This document shows, piece by piece, positions 1 through 9,068 of a stretch of 64,000 nt of DNA. Position 1 is the stretch's first letter. Every line of letters starts with the position of its first letter. The notes under the pieces were generated by a model. It did not search any database, had not been told where the DNA came from, and worked only from the letters and a program-made list of their open reading frames with translations. Both the position numbers and the translations under genes were made by a program. The stretch comes from Extensimonas vulgaris (lineage in GTDB: Bacteria > Pseudomonadota > Gammaproteobacteria > Burkholderiales > Burkholderiaceae_C), in NCBI RefSeq assembly GCF_003337425.1, contig NZ_QPJU01000002.1:248001-312000 (forward strand), in the 5' to 3' direction.

Positions 1-714
1 CGCATCATGCACGATGCGGCCCTGGTCGAAAAACAGTACGCGGTCGGCCACCTCGCGCGCAAAGCCCATTTCGTGCGTGACCACGATCATGGTCATGCCG
101 CCGCGCGCCAGCCCGCGCATCACGTCGAGCACCTCCTGCACCATTTCGGGGTCGAGCGCCGAGGTCGGCTCGTCGAACAGCATCACCTTGGGCGCCATGG
201 CGAGCGCACGCGCGATGGCTACGCGCTGTTGCTGCCCGCCCGACAACTGCCAGGGGTATTTGTGCGCATGCGCCTGCATGCCCACGCGGGCCAGCAGTTC
301 GAGGGCCAGCGCATTGGCTTCGGGGCGCTTCAGGTGGCGCAGCCGGCGCGGCGCCAGCGCCACGTTGTCGAGCACGCTCATGTGGCCGAACAGGTTGAAC
401 TGCTGGAACACCATCCCGACCTCACAACGTTGCTGCTGCAGGGTGGCCGGGTCGTCGGTGACGGGAACGCCCGCGATGCGGATGCTGCCGCTGTCGTGCG
501 GCTCGAGCCGGTTGATGGCGCGCAGCAGGGTGCTCTTGCCCGAGCCTGAAGCGCCGATGATGACGCTCACCTCACCCGCATAAAACTGCGTGCTCACGTT
601 TTTCAGCACCTGATGGTTGCCAAAGGACTTGCTGACGTTCTCGACCTCGATGTAGGGCACGCCACGTGTGGTGGGTGCGGCCGTTGTCGTGTCGGAGAGG
701 CGGGCGGCCGTCAT
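1..714 (-). CDS. Polar amino-acid ABC transporter ATP-binding protein (3' end cut by window)
   Basis: ATPase subunit of an ABC importer for polar amino acids; it hydrolyses ATP on the cytoplasmic face. Reading the minus strand from ATG at 714 gives 238 codons that stay open to base 1, so only a few C-terminal residues should be missing (the family is usually 240-260 aa). Walker A GASGSGKS lies at residues 54-61, followed by the signature LSGGQQQR and Walker B VMLFDEP with the following switch histidine region (VVTHEMGFA). The ATG overlaps the stop of the upstream permease gene (ATGA), so the two are translationally coupled. Substrate cannot be told from sequence; the His/Glu/Gln/Arg branch of the family is the best match. 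Confidence 0.93.
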   Translation of the reverse strand, partial: MTAARLSDTTTAAPTTRGVPYIEVENVSKSFGNHQVLKNVSTQFYAGEVSVIIGASGSGKSTLLRAINRLEPHDSGSIRIAGVPVTDDPATLQQQRCEVGMVFQQFNLFGHMSVLDNVALAPRRLRHLKRPEANALALELLARVGMQAHAHKYPWQLSGGQQQRVAIARALAMAPKVMLFDEPTSALDPEMVQEVLDVMRGLARGGMTMIVVTHEMGFAREVADRVLFFDQGRIVHDA

Positions 715-1493
715 TGCAAGCGCCCCTCGATGTCCAAGCGTTGCTCCAGCGCATTCGAGACCTGCGTCACCAGCGTGGTGAGCAGCAGATACGTGAGTGC
801 CACGGTGCTGAGCGTGGCCACGGGTTGGAACGTGGCCGACTGGATGCGGTTGCCCACGTTGGTGAGTTCGACGACGCCGATCGCGTAGGCCAGCGACGAA
901 TCTTTGAGCAGGGCGACGAAGTTGCTCACCAGCGGCGGCAGGGCGATCTTGAACGCCTGCGGGAACACCACGTCGAAAAACACATGCCGGCGCGTGAGGC
1001 CCAGCGCCCGCGCCGCTTCGGTCTGGCCCCGCGGCACGGCCAGCAGGCCGGCGCGCAAAGCCTCGGCGTTGTATGCGCCCACGTTGAGCCCCAGCGCCAG
1101 CACCGCAGCCGCAAACTCCGGTAGATTGAGCCCCGGGATCAAGGCCGGCAGCGCGAAGTAAACGAACAGAATCTGCACCAGCAAGGGCGTGCCGCGCATG
1201 ACCCAGATGTAAAACCCCGCGACGCGGCGCAGCGGGGCCCAGCGGGCCGTGCGGGCAAGCGCTGCACACACGCCCAGCACCAGCCCCAGCGTGCCGCTGA
1301 GCAAGGTGAGCCACAGCGTAGTGCGCGCGCCGTCAGAAAAAGCCTGCGCGTTTGGGCCGATCGGCTCGGGCAGCAAAGCCAGCAACTGCCCCAGCAGGGC
1401 CAGGGCCAGCACCATGAGAATGACGGCGGCCACCAACGTGGCGTTGCTGCGCTGCGAGCGGCTCCAGTGCGCAGGCCAAAGGGCGGTCAACAT
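711..1493 (-). CDS. Polar amino-acid ABC transporter permease
   Basis: Inner-membrane permease of 260 aa for the same importer. Several hydrophobic segments are visible, starting around residues 20-42 and 57-80. The cytoplasmic EAA loop that docks on the ATPase is present ([18 protein letters not shown], about residues 155-172). The ATG at 1493 is preceded by only 36 bases after the binding-protein stop, and the TGA at 711-713 overlaps the ATPase start, so this is a three-gene operon on the minus strand: binding protein, permease, ATPase. One permease gene alone suggests a homodimeric membrane part, unless a second permease lies outside the window. Confidence 0.94.
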   Translation of the reverse strand: MLTALWPAHWSRSQRSNATLVAAVILMVLALALLGQLLALLPEPIGPNAQAFSDGARTTLWLTLLSGTLGLVLGVCAALARTARWAPLRRVAGFYIWVMRGTPLLVQILFVYFALPALIPGLNLPEFAAAVLALGLNVGAYNAEALRAGLLAVPRGQTEAARALGLTRRHVFFDVVFPQAFKIALPPLVSNFVALLKDSSLAYAIGVVELTNVGNRIQSATFQPVATLSTVALTYLLLTTLVTQVSNALEQRLDIEGRLQ

Positions 1494-1529
1494 GCAGGTC
1501 GTAAAGCGAAGGCGGCAGCGTTTGCAGAC

Positions 1530-2294
1530 TCAGTGGCAACGCACGTCTTCGCCGAAGTATTTTTGCGATAAGGCGGTGTAGCTGCCGTCGGCCATGGTTT
1601 GCGCAAGTGCTTTGGACCAGGCGTCGGCAAGCGCCTGGTTGCCCTTGGCGACGGCCGCGGCGATGCGCTCGACGAACACCATGTCGCCGAGCTTCATGCC
1701 GGCGTTTGGAGCCTTCGCGATCATCTCTTTGGCCACGAAGCGGTCAGTGACCCAGGCATCGACGCGGTGCGAGAGCAGTGCGCTGCGGGCATCGACGTCG
1801 GTGGGAAAGTTCTTCATCTCTTTGATGCCAGGGATTTTTTGCACGCTCTCGAGGTAACTCGTGCCCGTCTGCACGGCCACCACCTTGCCGGCCAAGTCCT
1901 TGGCGCTGCGGATCGCCGGATCGAGCGACACCACGATGCCGCCCGAGCAGTAATGCGGGGCAGTGAAGGTGACGGCCTTGGCGCGCTCGGGCGTCACGCC
2001 GTGCGAGGCGATCACCAGATCCCAGCGGTCTTGCTGCAAGCCCGTGAGCAGGGCGTCGAAGCCCACCGTCTTCCATTCGGTCTTGAGCCCCATGCGCTGC
2101 GTGACGAGTTCGGCGAGTTCGACTTCGAAGCCCGTCAAGGTGCTGCCTTTGAAATAATTGAAAGGCGCGAACTGTCCTTCGGTGGCGACGATGATGCGTC
2201 CGTCCTTGCGGATGACGTCGAGCGAGCGCGCCTGGGCCGCGCCGAGCAGACTCAGGGTGAGCAGGGTGGTGGCGAGGATGCGAAAGAATTTCAT
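1530..2294 (-). CDS. Periplasmic amino-acid-binding protein (family 3 SBP)
   Basis: Substrate-binding protein of the ABC importer, 254 aa. The internal ATG at 2294 is chosen because it begins a classical Sec signal peptide (Met-Lys-Phe-Phe-Arg, a hydrophobic core, then AQA-RS at about residue 22). The open frame runs further upstream, but that part does not look like protein. The mature part has the family 3 layout: an N-terminal GQFAPFNYF segment, then GFEVELAELVTQRMG, and the central KVVAVQTGTSY hinge region. It is first gene of the operon with the permease and ATPase. No clear Shine-Dalgarno sequence precedes the ATG. Confidence 0.93.
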   Translation of the reverse strand: MKFFRILATTLLTLSLLGAAQARSLDVIRKDGRIIVATEGQFAPFNYFKGSTLTGFEVELAELVTQRMGLKTEWKTVGFDALLTGLQQDRWDLVIASHGVTPERAKAVTFTAPHYCSGGIVVSLDPAIRSAKDLAGKVVAVQTGTSYLESVQKIPGIKEMKNFPTDVDARSALLSHRVDAWVTDRFVAKEMIAKAPNAGMKLGDMVFVERIAAAVAKGNQALADAWSKALAQTMADGSYTALSQKYFGEDVRCH

Positions 2295-2444
2295 AGGAAA
2301 CTTGATCGTTTGAGCCTGGTATTTTGAAGAGCTTCGCATACGGCTTGGATCTGCAAGCGCTCTGAAAACTATAACGTCTGGGAGGTGCCCATGTCAAAGA
2401 TTCTTCGCCCCATCGCGGCAAGCTGTGCTGCGTGCGGTGCGGTT

Positions 2445-3203
2445 TCAGCGCAAGAACGCATCCCAGCCTGTCTTGAGAATCAACACCCCCACCGCCGCGA
2501 TGAAAATGCCGCGCACGAAACCAGCCCCGTGACGCAACGCAAGATGGGTGCCAAGCAGGCTGCCAACGACGTTGGCCGCGCCCAGCGTGAGCGCGAGGGG
2601 CCACCAGACATGGCCTTTGCTGCCAAAGAGCACGATCGCGGCCACGTTGGTGGAGAAATTCAGCAGTTTGGCGGACACAGAGGCATGGAGAAAATCGTAA
2701 CCGAGCACGCGCACCAGCAAAAAGATGAAAAAACTACCGGTGCCTGGCCCAAAAAAACCGTCATAAAAACCGATGCTGACGGCGATCAGACTCGCAAAAA
2801 GCACCTCTTTTTTGCCAGAAAATCTTGGTGTGTGCGTTCTGCCGAACTCTTTTTTGGAGAGCGTATACAGCAGTACCAGCAGAAGTACCAAGGGGAGCAG
2901 GCGGCGCAGCACGTCCGAAGGAAGCAAGGTGACCGTCCAAGCGCCCGCCCAGGAGGCGACAAAAGCGCTCGCTGCCGCTGGCAGCATGGTGCGCCAGCAC
3001 AAAGGGACGCGCTGGCTGTAGCGCCAGGCGGCCATGGCCGTTCCCCACACCGAGGTGGCTTTGTTCGTGCCCAAGAGCGTGGCCGCAGCAGTGGTGGGGT
3101 AGGCCGCAAACAAGGCCGGCAGCATCACCAGCCCGCCTCCGCCGGCGATGGCATCGATACCTCCGGCGAGCATTGCCGCGAGTGCCATGGCAATCCATTC
3201 CAT
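2445..3203 (-). CDS. TauE/SafE-family (DUF81) membrane permease
   Basis: Inner-membrane protein of 252 aa of the TauE/SafE family, members of which export sulfite, sulfoacetate or similar organosulfur anions. The ATG at 3203 starts the conserved first helix (MEWIAMALAAMLAGGIDAIA) followed by the GGGGLVMLPAL motif. The second family repeat is seen as GFYDGFFGPGTGSF in the C-terminal half. About eight hydrophobic segments are visible. The open frame extends upstream to 3290, but the extension crosses AT-rich intergenic sequence and is not expected to be translated. It stands alone between the ABC operon and the chemoreceptor; no neighbour hints at its substrate. Confidence 0.88.
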   Translation of the reverse strand: MEWIAMALAAMLAGGIDAIAGGGGLVMLPALFAAYPTTAAATLLGTNKATSVWGTAMAAWRYSQRVPLCWRTMLPAAASAFVASWAGAWTVTLLPSDVLRRLLPLVLLLVLLYTLSKKEFGRTHTPRFSGKKEVLFASLIAVSIGFYDGFFGPGTGSFFIFLLVRVLGYDFLHASVSAKLLNFSTNVAAIVLFGSKGHVWWPLALTLGAANVVGSLLGTHLALRHGAGFVRGIFIAAVGVLILKTGWDAFLR

Positions 3204-3510
3204 AGGGCGATTGTCGCAGCCTTGGGTCAGTATCAAATAAATATCAAATAAATAGCAAAAAGCGCTTGAGACATCAGGCTTTTGTGCCAATTTTACAAAA
3301 AAAAGCGCCGGGATCGCCGGCGCATCGAAAAAGGTGCGCCTCGGTGGGCGCTTTGAAAGGATTGTTGGCTTGTGGGTGTCTCCTCGGCTCCCTCGTTTGG
3401 CGCAGGCAGCGCTTTCGAGTGGGGCTCACTGTACGCGCCTTCACTGCTTTGGTGCATTGGGGATTTCCCGCCCCCCTCTTTGTTCGGCGCACGTATGACA
3501 GCAGGTACCC
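3204..3510. other. Intergenic stretch between TauE permease and chemoreceptor
   Basis: About 307 bases without a convincing gene. Nearest the permease start it carries an AT-rich segment (3228-3256) with a fragment resembling the family's AAAAAGCGCTTG repeat. A strong minus-strand terminator follows at 3297-3323. The remaining 187 bases up to the chemoreceptor stop (3324-3510) are GC-rich, have no ribosome-binding site plus start arrangement, and may be a 3' untranslated region or a small RNA. Confidence 0.6.
3297..3323 (-). terminator. Rho-independent terminator, minus strand
   Basis: On the minus strand a 7-bp GC stem (GCGCCGG / CCGGCGC, loop of 5) is followed by eight Ts. It lies 187 bases past the chemoreceptor stop and is oriented to end that transcript. 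Confidence 0.85.
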
Positions 3511-5106
3511 TCAGGCTGCGATCGCCGTGGGGCGTGTCTGCGCCGCCAGATGAAACTGCTCTACCACTTGCAAGAGCCGTTGGGCTTGCTCGCGCAGCGA
3601 CTGCGCGGCTGCGGCGGACTCTTGCACGAGCGCGGCATTTTGCTGCGTCATGTGGTCGATCTCGCTCATGGCCTGGTGGACTTTGGCAATGCCCGCGGAT
3701 TGCTCGGTCGCGCCCGCCGTGATTTCGCCGATGATGTCGCGTACACGCTGCACCCCTGTCACGATGTCCTGCATGGCGCGTCCTGCACCTTCGACGTGAC
3801 GCACGCCATCTTGGACTGCGGACACGCTGGCGTCGATCAAATCCTTGATGTCGCTCGCCGCGGTGGCTGAACGTTGCGCGAGACTGCGCACCTCGCTGGC
3901 TACGACGGCAAAGCCCCGTCCCTGCTCGCCGGCACGCGCGGCTTCGACCGCGGCGTTGAGCGCGAGGATGTTGGTCTGGAACGCAATCGCTTCGATCAGG
4001 CCGATGATGTCGCCGATCTTGCGGCTCGAGGCCGCGATTTCGTGCATGCTCGCCACGGCCTTTTGCACCACAGAGCCGCTTTGCGTGGCAGTGTCTGCCG
4101 CTACTGCGACGAGTTGGCGCGCTTGCTGAGATTCCGTTGCCGTGTGTTCGATCACGCCTGTGAGCTGCGTGATCGAACCAGCCACCGCCTGGGTGTGGTT
4201 TGCCGTTTGTTCGGTGCGGGCGGAAAGGTCTTCGTTGCCGGCGGCGATTTCCTGGCTGGCCATGGCGATCTGGCCGCTGGCGTCGCGCACCTGCGCCACC
4301 AAAGTGCTCAAGCCGGCTTGCATCTCGGCCAAGGCGCGCAACAGGTCGGCGGCTTCGTCCCGGCCCTCTGCCGCGATGGTTTGCGACAGGTCTCCGCCAG
4401 CGATGGCCTGCGCCATGTGGCGTGCCTGCGCCAAGGGGCGGCAGATCGACTCCATGTTGAGCAGGGTGAGCGGCACCACCACGAGCACCGCAAGCGCCAA
4501 TGCCAGCATGAACCACCAGCGCGTCTGTGTTGCAACGGCATGCTGCTTTTCTATGGCTGCTGCAGCTTCGGCTCGCAGCAGGCGCTCTAAGTCTTGAAGC
4601 ATTTTGGATGCATCCTGGATCTGGGCGACCGCCTTGCTGCTCATGCGATGGGCCACCGTGGCCGTGTCGTAGCCGCCGGCCTCGAGTTGCCGTGCTATGG
4701 GCGCGAATTGGGTGCGATAGGCGTTCAGTCGCTGCAGGATCTGCACTGTCAGGGATTTTTTCGGCCCGTCCCCGCTCTCTTGAAACCGGGTGGCCACTTT
4801 CTCGGCCTCTTGCAAGGCACCAAGCCACTGCTGGTATGCCTGCCGCACGGCCTCGGGCTTTTCATACTGGATGATCATGTTCTTTTCATGCTGTCGGATC
4901 GCCCCGACTGCAACCTGCAGCTCGGCCAAACGGCTGATGTCGGTAAACGAGCGTGCCAAAAAGTCCTCGCTCAAGGCGTAGATGCGCTGCATGCCGTACA
5001 TCCCCGCACCCCCAACCAAAACCAGTAGCAGCAACACGACGCCGATGGCGCCGAGCATGCGCAGACGGATCGTGAACTGGCGCATCATCCAAAACATGAA
5101 ATTCAT
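3511..5106 (-). CDS. Methyl-accepting chemotaxis protein
   Basis: Transmembrane chemoreceptor of 531 aa that signals through CheA/CheW. The first membrane helix is at about residues 17-38. A mostly helical periplasmic sensing domain of about 150 residues follows (four-helix-bundle type), then a second membrane helix near 195-215 and a HAMP region. The cytoplasmic signalling domain has the diagnostic hairpin tip ([17 protein letters not shown], then [19 protein letters not shown]). I see no C-terminal NWETF-type pentapeptide for CheR/CheB tethering. It is a single gene, well away from the che operon at 22-29 kb. A perfect inverted repeat (5154-5170) lies about 50 bases upstream. The ligand cannot be predicted. 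Confidence 0.95.
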   Translation of the reverse strand: MNFMFWMMRQFTIRLRMLGAIGVVLLLLVLVGGAGMYGMQRIYALSEDFLARSFTDISRLAELQVAVGAIRQHEKNMIIQYEKPEAVRQAYQQWLGALQEAEKVATRFQESGDGPKKSLTVQILQRLNAYRTQFAPIARQLEAGGYDTATVAHRMSSKAVAQIQDASKMLQDLERLLRAEAAAAIEKQHAVATQTRWWFMLALALAVLVVVPLTLLNMESICRPLAQARHMAQAIAGGDLSQTIAAEGRDEAADLLRALAEMQAGLSTLVAQVRDASGQIAMASQEIAAGNEDLSARTEQTANHTQAVAGSITQLTGVIEHTATESQQARQLVAVAADTATQSGSVVQKAVASMHEIAASSRKIGDIIGLIEAIAFQTNILALNAAVEAARAGEQGRGFAVVASEVRSLAQRSATAASDIKDLIDASVSAVQDGVRHVEGAGRAMQDIVTGVQRVRDIIGEITAGATEQSAGIAKVHQAMSEIDHMTQQNAALVQESAAAAQSLREQAQRLLQVVEQFHLAAQTRPTAIAA

Positions 5107-5153
5107 GGCTTGCCTACCTCAATTGCCGGGAAAACTGCTTGCACACCAGGACG

Positions 5154-5170
5154 TGCAACAAGATGTTGCA
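5154..5170. promoter_or_regulatory. Inverted repeat upstream of chemoreceptor (operator candidate)
   Basis: TGCAAC-5 nt-GTTGCA, a perfect 6-bp dyad 48 bases upstream of the chemoreceptor start and downstream of the copA stop. Spacing suits a dimeric DNA-binding protein. No regulator is assigned. Confidence 0.4.
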
Positions 5171-5211
5171 GTGTGCCAGACAATTCCGCCATTTTTACGA
5201 CCCAAAGCGGC

Positions 5212-7446
5212 TTACTCGGGCATGCGCCAGCGTTTGAGCAACAAGGCATTCGTCATCACGCTCACCGAGCTCAGCGCCATGGCGGCGCCGGCGACCACCG
5301 GGCTCAGGTAGCCGAGCGCCGCGAGCGGGATGCCGGCCACGTTGTAGGCAAAGGCCCAGAACAGGTTTTCGCGGATCTTGCGCACCGTGCGGCGCGAGAT
5401 GTCGAGCGCCGCCACCACGAGATGCGGGTCGCCGCGCATCAGCGTGATGCCGGCCGCGTGCATGGCCACGTCGGTGCCGTTGCCCATGGCCAGGCCCACG
5501 TCGGCCGCGGCCAGCGCCGGCGCGTCGTTCACGCCGTCGCCCACCATCGCCACCACGTGGCCGCCCGCCTGCAGCGCGCGCACGTGCGCAGCCTTGTCGC
5601 CGGGGAGCACTTCGGCGATGACTTCGCCCGCGTCGGGGTCGAGGCCCAGCTGGCGCGCCATGGCCTCGGCCGCGCCGCGGTTGTCGCCCGACAGCATCAC
5701 CGTGCGCAGCCCGCGCGCCTTGAGCGCTGCGATCGCCGCGCGCGCGCCGGGCTTGGGCGCGTCGCCAAAGGCCAGCAGCGCGCAAATGACCAGGCCCTGC
5801 GCGCTGCGCTCGGCCAGCGCCGATACCGTGGCGCCTTGCTGTTGCAATGCTTGCGCGCGCTCCGCCAGCGCACCAAGATCGGCGCCCAGCTCCTGCAACC
5901 AGCGCAGGCTGCCCAGCAGGTAGCGGCGGCCATCGACCTCGCCCTCCATGCCGCGCCCCGGCACGGCCTGCACCGCCGCTGCGGCGCCGGGCTGCACACC
6001 GCGCTCCTGCGCCGCCTGCAGCACGGCGCGCGCGAGCGGGTGCGTGCTGGCGCTTTGCAGACCTGCGGCGGCGCACAGCAATGCCGCCGCGTCGCGCTCG
6101 GCAAGCGGCTCGAACGCCGTGAGGCGCGGCTGGCCCACGGTCAACGTGCCGGTTTTGTCGAAGGCCACGGTATCGACCTTGTGCGCAATCTCCAGCGCCT
6201 GCGCGTCCTTGATGAGGATGCCGTTTTTCGCCGCCACGCCCGTGCCCACCATGATGGCTGCGGGCGTGGCCAGCCCGAGCGCGCAGGGGCAGGCGATCAC
6301 CAGCACCGCCACGGCATGGATCAGGCTCGCCTCCAGCCCCGCGCCCGCGGCAAGCCAGGCCATCAGCGTCAGCAGCGCAATGGCGAGCACCACGGGCACG
6401 AACACTGCCGCCACGCGATCGACCAGGCGCTGGATCGGCGCCTTCGCCGCCTGCGCGTCTTCGACCAGGCGGATGATCTGCGCGAGCACCGTCTGCGCGC
6501 CCACGGCCGTCACCTGCATCACGATGCGCCCGTCGCCGTTGATTGCGCCGCCCGTGAGCGCATCGCCCGGCCCGCGCGCCACCGGCAGCGGCTCGCCCGT
6601 GAGCATGGACTCATCGACCTGCGTCTGCCCTTCGAGCACCCGGCCATCGACGGGGATGCGCTCGCCCGGGCGCACCACGAGGCGGTCGCCCACCAGCACC
6701 TCGGCCACGGGCACATCCGCCTCGCCCTGCGGCCCGAGCAGGTGCGCCACCTCGGGGCGCAGCGCATGCAGCGCGCGGATCGCCGCCGTGGTCTGGCGCT
6801 TGGCGCGCGCTTCCAGCCACTTGCCCAGCAGCACCAACGTGATCACCACCGCCGACGCCTCGAAATACAGGTGCGGCATCTGCTCGGGCGGCGCCGTCAG
6901 CCACAGCCACAGCGACAGGCTCCAGCTCGCGCTCGTGCCCAGCGCCACGAGCAAGTCCATGTTGCCCGCGCGCGCCTTGAGCGCATGCCAGCCCGCCTTG
7001 TAAAACCGCGCCCCGAGCACGAACTGCACGGGCGTCGCGAGCACAAACTGCAGCCAGGCCGGCAACATCCAGTGCCTGCCCGCCAGCTCGCCCAGCATGG
7101 GCAGCACGAGGGGCGCCGACAGCAGCAGCCCCAGCGCCACCGGCCCAAAGCCCGCCCAGGGCGAGGCGTCCTCGGCCTGCAGCTGCGCCTCGGCGCTGCG
7201 CGGCTCGTAGCCGGCATTGCGCACGGCGCGGCGCAGCAAAGCTTCGACGGCCTGCGCGTCCTGCCCCGGCGGGACGGTATAGACGATGCGCGCCGACTCG
7301 GTCGCCAGGTTCACCGTGGCTTGCTGCACGCCGGGCACCTTGCGCAGCGCACGTTCCACGCGGCTCACGCAGCTCGCGCAGGTCATGCCGCCTATGCCCA
7401 GGTCCAACTCGCAACAATCGCCTGAAGCAGGCTCAGCAATGTCCAT
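5212..7446 (-). CDS. copA: Copper-translocating P1B-type ATPase
   Basis: Inner-membrane Cu(I)-export ATPase of 744 aa. One N-terminal heavy-metal-associated domain carries GMTCASC (residues 20-26). Paired membrane helices follow, then the actuator-domain TGE (MLTGEPLPV), the transport-site CPC in IACPCALG (near residue 385), the phosphorylation loop DKTGTLT (near 427), the HP dipeptide of the nucleotide-binding domain (STHPLARA) and the [10 protein letters not shown] hinge. CPC plus HP identify the P1B group; one HMA domain with GMTCASC fits copper, silver also being possible. A putative copper chaperone gene is divergent 64 bases away, so both probably share a regulatory region. I could not recognise a CueR-type operator in those 64 bases. 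Confidence 0.95.
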   Translation of the reverse strand: MDIAEPASGDCCELDLGIGGMTCASCVSRVERALRKVPGVQQATVNLATESARIVYTVPPGQDAQAVEALLRRAVRNAGYEPRSAEAQLQAEDASPWAGFGPVALGLLLSAPLVLPMLGELAGRHWMLPAWLQFVLATPVQFVLGARFYKAGWHALKARAGNMDLLVALGTSASWSLSLWLWLTAPPEQMPHLYFEASAVVITLVLLGKWLEARAKRQTTAAIRALHALRPEVAHLLGPQGEADVPVAEVLVGDRLVVRPGERIPVDGRVLEGQTQVDESMLTGEPLPVARGPGDALTGGAINGDGRIVMQVTAVGAQTVLAQIIRLVEDAQAAKAPIQRLVDRVAAVFVPVVLAIALLTLMAWLAAGAGLEASLIHAVAVLVIACPCALGLATPAAIMVGTGVAAKNGILIKDAQALEIAHKVDTVAFDKTGTLTVGQPRLTAFEPLAERDAAALLCAAAGLQSASTHPLARAVLQAAQERGVQPGAAAAVQAVPGRGMEGEVDGRRYLLGSLRWLQELGADLGALAERAQALQQQGATVSALAERSAQGLVICALLAFGDAPKPGARAAIAALKARGLRTVMLSGDNRGAAEAMARQLGLDPDAGEVIAEVLPGDKAAHVRALQAGGHVVAMVGDGVNDAPALAAADVGLAMGNGTDVAMHAAGITLMRGDPHLVVAALDISRRTVRKIRENLFWAFAYNVAGIPLAALGYLSPVVAGAAMALSSVSVMTNALLLKRWRMPE

Positions 7447-7510
7447 GAAGCACCCTATAGCGTTCGCAAAGAGGGCATCATCCTATTTTTTCAGCAAGAG
7501 GACATCCGCC

Positions 7511-7714
7511 ATGCAATACACGTTTCAAGTCCAGGGCATGACCTGTGCGCACTGTGAGCGCGCCGTGACGCAGGCGCTGCAGCAGGTCGATCCGCAAGCC
7601 CGCGTGCAGATCGACCGCGCGCAAGGCAAGGTCGAAGTGGACAGCAGCGCACCGCGCGAGGCGCTGGCCGCCGCCATTCGCGAAGAAGGCTACGCCGTGG
7701 CGCAAGCGCTGTGA
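7511..7714 (+). CDS. copZ: Copper chaperone (single HMA domain)
   Basis: Small cytosolic metallochaperone of 67 aa with one ferredoxin-like HMA domain. The metal loop GMTCAHC is at residues 9-15, and the domain ends with the usual EEGYAV segment. The ATG at 7511 is chosen because the domain begins there and a good Shine-Dalgarno (AAGAGGA) lies about 8 bases upstream. The open frame continues further upstream only as the antisense of copA. It is divergent from copA, the expected delivery partner. A terminator built from an intergenic repeat follows at 7775-7811. Confidence 0.9.
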   Translation: MQYTFQVQGMTCAHCERAVTQALQQVDPQARVQIDRAQGKVEVDSSAPREALAAAIREEGYAVAQAL

Positions 7715-7774
7715 CGGTTCGGCACGGGGTACAGGGCATGAAATCATGGGATTTTGATGCAAAAAGAAGAGCTG

Positions 7775-7811
7775 CTAGCGCTTGCTGAATGAGCGCTAGT
7801 GGCTTTTTTTT
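7775..7811 (+). terminator. Terminator formed by a Comamonadaceae-type palindromic repeat
   Basis: CTAGCGCT, 9-nt loop, AGCGCTAG, then TGGC and eight Ts. The perfect 8-bp stem plus T-run should terminate copZ. The stem sequence is a member of the dispersed GCTGCTAGCGCTTG repeat also seen near 48.5 and 54.0 kb. Confidence 0.8.
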
Positions 7812-7863
7812 GCCCCATTATTTGCAATCAAAAAAGGAGCAATTGGGGCGGCGAGCCTCTCGC

Positions 7864-8502
7864 TCAGCGCCCCGGCTTGGGCATCAGGATGCCGCGCACC
7901 CGGCCGCGCATCTGCAACACCTGCTCGACGTTGTCGTATTCCATGGCGTCGGCCGTGAAATGGTCGTCGCCGCGAATCAGGGTCACGGGCTGGTTGGAGC
8001 GCACGCGCTCGGTCTGCGTGAAGGCGTGCAGAAATTCGCCGCGAAATTCCATGCGCGGCTGGGGCGTTTTGCCCGGCTGCGGCGGTAGCGGCTCGCGCGT
8101 GACGACGGCGTTGCCGAACAGTTGCACCTCGGAGCCGTCGGCGTTGCTGAGCGCGCGCCTGGCAGTGGCCACGCTCCAGCGTCCATCCTGGCCCAGCGCG
8201 CGCATGCGCACCTCGTCGATCTCCAGCGTCTCGGTGTCGGGGTAGTGGCGCATCACCGCGCCGCGCACTTCGCTTTTCAGGCGGCCGGTGGCGTCGAAGT
8301 TCTTCACGGCAAAGTCGCGCATGAAGTAATCGGGCTCGTGGCGCACGGGCTGGGCCCCCGTGAGACCGGGTGCGCGCGGGGCATTGCGCACGAGCCACCA
8401 GGAGCCCAGCGCGAGCACCGCCATCACGAGGATGGGCAGATAGAGCGAGAGTCTTTCCGTTGTCTGGCGCAGCACGGCGCGCAGCGGTCGGCGTGCACTC
8501 AT
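7864..8502 (-). CDS. lptC: LPS export ABC transporter periplasmic protein LptC
   Basis: Bitopic inner-membrane protein of 212 aa that links the LptBFG transporter to the periplasmic LptA bridge. One N-terminal membrane helix (about residues 20-40, SLYLPILVMAVLALGSWW) is followed by a beta-jellyroll OstA-like domain (DYFMRDFAVKNFDATGRL, then the MEFRGEFLHAF and VTLIRGDDHF strands). The ATG at 8502 overlaps the kdsC stop (ATGA), fixing the start. The operon order kdsD-kdsC-lptC is standard, but lptA and lptB, which usually follow, are absent: the next gene is copZ on the other strand. Confidence 0.9.
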   Translation of the reverse strand: MSARRPLRAVLRQTTERLSLYLPILVMAVLALGSWWLVRNAPRAPGLTGAQPVRHEPDYFMRDFAVKNFDATGRLKSEVRGAVMRHYPDTETLEIDEVRMRALGQDGRWSVATARRALSNADGSEVQLFGNAVVTREPLPPQPGKTPQPRMEFRGEFLHAFTQTERVRSNQPVTLIRGDDHFTADAMEYDNVEQVLQMRGRVRGILMPKPGR

Positions 8503-9068
8503 GGTCGGTACGCTTCGAGCAAGGCCGCGTAGCGCCCGCGCGCCATGAGCAGCAGGTCGCACAGCTCGCGCACCGCGCCGGCGCCGGCGCGCGCCGCGGT
8601 GACGTAGTGTGCCGCGCGGCGCACCTCGACGTGTGCCTCAGGCGGCGCGCAGGCGAAGGCGCTGCGCAGCAGCACGGGCAGGTCGGGCCAGTCGTCGCCC
8701 ATGGCGGCGGCCTGCGCCCAGTCCAGCCCCAGCGCGGCGAGGATGCGCTCGGCCGCGGGGGCCTTGTCTTCCGTGCCGAACACCGCATGCTCCACGCCCA
8801 GGGCCTGCAGGCGCAGGCGCAGCGGCGCCGAGTCGCGCCCGCTGACCACCGCCGGCGTGATACCGGCCTGGCGCAGCAGCTTGAGGCCGTGCCCGTCGAG
8901 GGTGGAAAAGCGTTTGAGCGACTCGCCTTCGGCGCTGTAATACAGCCCGCCGTCGGTGAGCACGCCGTCCACGTCGAAAAATGCCACGCGCACGCCTTGC
9001 GCGGCGAGCAGCAGCTCGGGAGCGAAGGACTGTGCGGGTGCGCGGTTCGCAGAAGGGGTGGTGCGCAT
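8499..9068 (-). CDS. kdsC: 3-deoxy-D-manno-octulosonate 8-phosphate phosphatase
   Basis: Cytosolic HAD-family phosphatase of 189 aa that converts KDO 8-phosphate to KDO for LPS inner core. The nucleophile motif DVDGVLTDG is at residues 32-40, VVSGRDSAP forms motif II, and motif III/IV is seen in the K-containing EDKAPA and MGDDWPDLP segments. It is capless, as expected for this subgroup. Its ATG overlaps the kdsD stop by one base and its stop overlaps the lptC start, so the three genes are one translationally coupled operon. Confidence 0.94.
   Translation of the reverse strand: MRTTPSANRAPAQSFAPELLLAAQGVRVAFFDVDGVLTDGGLYYSAEGESLKRFSTLDGHGLKLLRQAGITPAVVSGRDSAPLRLRLQALGVEHAVFGTEDKAPAAERILAALGLDWAQAAAMGDDWPDLPVLLRSAFACAPPEAHVEVRRAAHYVTAARAGAGAVRELCDLLLMARGRYAALLEAYRP

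Noticed and set aside
5110-7425. Open frame of 771 codons on the plus strand opposite copA
   Set aside because: It is exactly antisense to a well-supported P-type ATPase, is full of His, Arg and Ala as expected from high-GC complement, and has no domain.
7447-7510. CueR/MerR-type operator between copA and copZ
   Set aside because: The 64-base gap has no recognisable dyad with the spacing expected of a CueR site.
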